A stretch of DNA of 47,904 nt, from contig JAMYWO010000108.1 of the NCBI GenBank assembly GCA_024220525.1, positions 91,329 through 139,232 of the forward strand, given 5' to 3'. The DNA is from Cochliopodium minus (taxonomy: Eukaryota; Discosea; Himatismenida; Cochliopodiidae). A model generated the notes under the pieces. That model saw nothing but the letters and a program-made list of their open reading frames with translations. It did not search any database and was not told where the DNA came from. The translations under genes were made by a program, and so were the position numbers. Positions 46,693-47,904 of this stretch are shown here, piece by piece (positions within the stretch are counted from its first letter, which is position 1; each line of letters begins with the position of its first letter).

Positions 46693-47805
46693 TCAGTTTT
46701 TCTTCTCAAACTTGCCCAAATTAGCAGATTGTGAAAAAGTAAACTTCCTCCTTATAACTGGTTCCTCTTCTTTCTCGGTCTTTTCTATTTGAACAGAAGT
46801 GATGACCCCTCTCATATGGCCACCCTTGTTCTTTTCTTCTTTCAGGCTGATGTCCGAATCCACTCCTATTGTCAACCTCTTGAAATTGATTATTTGGGGT
46901 GGGTCATCTGAATCATCGCTGGAAAAGCCCATCTTGGAAGTGGTTTTGTTTAATACTAAAATTTAAATTTTGAAAATCAAAAAATTAAATAAAAAATAAA
47001 ATAAAATAAAAAATAAAATAAATAAAATAAAATAAAATAAAAAATAAAATAAAAATAAAATTAATAAAATAAAATAAAAAAATTAAATTAAAAAATTTTA
47101 AAAAATAAAATAAAAATTATGATTGGTTTGTTACCTTTTGATTCCCTTTTCTTTGGATCAAAAGTATTTATGTTGTTAGAAACAGTTTTGGGATCTACCA
47201 AAATGGATTCTCTGGATTGTTTCCCAATCTTTTTTAAAAATAAAAAATAAATTTAATTAATTGTTTATAAAATCAAAAAATCTAAAATAAAATTAAAATG
47301 GTTTTTTTTTTTACGTTAACTTGGTAGATAGATTTTTCTTTGGGAAGAGAAATTTTGTCGATGATTTTCAACTTTATACTTTTTGGCTCCCTCTCTAGTG
47401 AAAGCTTGGAGAGGGATTCCTCCTTGACAATCTCGGAGAGAGTGGTGGAGATATATTTTTGGATGACGATGACAGGTTCTTAAAAAAAAAATGGTGTTAA
47501 AAATGAAAATATAAATAATAAAAAAATAAAAATAAAAAAAAGTAAAAAAATAAAAAAATAAAAATATGGAAAATAAAACATGAAAATACAAAAAAAATAA
47601 AAAATATAAAAATATAAAAATATTAAAATATAAAATACAAAAAATAAAAAAATAAAAAAAATACCTAGTTGATATGGCACCTTTTGAAAATTCATTAAGG
47701 AGCGGATCACCTTCCATATTTTTCGAAAAAGAACGATGTTGATGAGGTTGTTGTCTTTGAACAAAGGGTTTTCGTACAAAAAAGTGAGATCGGTCAAAAA
47801 TGGAC
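46693..47805 (-). CDS. RasGEF, C-terminal part (5' part missing at right edge)
   Basis: Four exons run from an acceptor at 47806 to the stop at 46693. The first encodes the end of a RasGEF catalytic domain: PFLTDLTFLYENPLF (family: YLGIYLTDLTFIEEGNP), LINIVLFRKIWKVIRSL and QKVPYQLEP. The second closes it (VIVIQKYISTTLSEIVKEE, LSKLSLEREP). A hydrophilic tail follows (RLTIGVDSDISL, RRKFTFSQSANLGKF). There is no start, and the upstream intron runs into the AAAAAAT array at the window end. It could be the missing 3' part of the RasGEF gene at 18524-21021, with about 100 catalytic-domain residues still absent between them. Confidence 0.82.
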
Positions 47806-47809
47806 CTTA

Positions 47810-47904
47810 AAAATAAAAAAATAAAAAATAATAAAAAATAAAAAATAAAAAATAAAAAATAAAAAATAAAAAATAAAAAATAAAAAATAAAAAATAAAAA
47901 ATAA
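47810..47904. repeat. A-rich tandem repeat at right edge (AAAAAAT unit)
   Basis: The last ~70 bases are an almost perfect array of AAAAAAT, the same unit as at the left edge and at 34860-34925. It sits in an intron of the RasGEF fragment. Such arrays are probably where assembly stopped. Confidence 0.9.

Overview
The window is very AT-rich eukaryotic nuclear DNA, probably from a free-living or amoeboid protist. The coding islands are K/N/I-rich and split by many short AT-rich introns, mostly GT-AG with a few GC-AG. Stops are standard (TAA and TGA both end clear reading frames), so a ciliate code is unlikely. The gene set includes a Roco kinase, a PH-CRIB PAK-like protein, a RasGEF, CARMIL, a Rac-like protein and a Zn2Cys6-PAS regulator. 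This would suit an amoebozoan-like organism, but I cannot name the species. I saw no tRNA, rRNA, CRISPR array or recognisable mobile or virus-derived element.

The sequence is three pieces joined by single N bases at 18423 and 34926, each N next to A/T tandem repeats. Piece A (1-18422) holds the 5' part of an armadillo-repeat gene (-), TAF11 (+), a myristoylated EF-hand protein (-), a PH-CRIB-pseudokinase (-), a RING protein with SUMO-interacting motifs (-), a Zn2Cys6-PAS factor (+), CENP-X (+), a small cysteine-rich protein (-), a MORN-Roc-COR-kinase (-) and a Rac-like protein with ruined GTPase motifs (-). Piece B (18424-34925) holds the 5' part of a RasGEF gene (-), CARMIL (-), xylulokinase (-), several small unrecognised genes, an HMG-box protein (-), a Sel1-repeat protein (+) and the 3' part of an armadillo gene (-). 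Piece C (34927-47904) holds a 5'-truncated Sel1-repeat gene (+), a GTPase with tandem SAM domains (+), an unrecognised 666-residue protein (+), a 1866-residue caspase-NACHT-ankyrin-SAM protein (+) and the 3' part of a RasGEF gene (-).

The armadillo halves fit together in protein sequence, splice phase and flanking 7-bp repeat, and the RasGEF halves are complementary. The pieces are therefore probably misjoined, with true order C-B-A in the given orientation (equivalently, each piece reverse-complemented in place).

The most interesting locus is 36.6-46.6 kb. It holds a plant/animal NLR-like protein with an intact caspase-type His-Cys dyad, a NACHT ATPase, 20 ankyrin repeats and two SAM domains. 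A nearby P-loop GTPase carries the same two-SAM tail, split by an intron at the same place and phase. Together they look like a possible receptor-effector signalling (cell-death or immune-like) module. Elsewhere, Rho-family signalling recurs: a PAK that has lost its catalytic residues, a Rac-like protein that has lost its nucleotide-binding motifs, a RasGEF, CARMIL and a Roco kinase.
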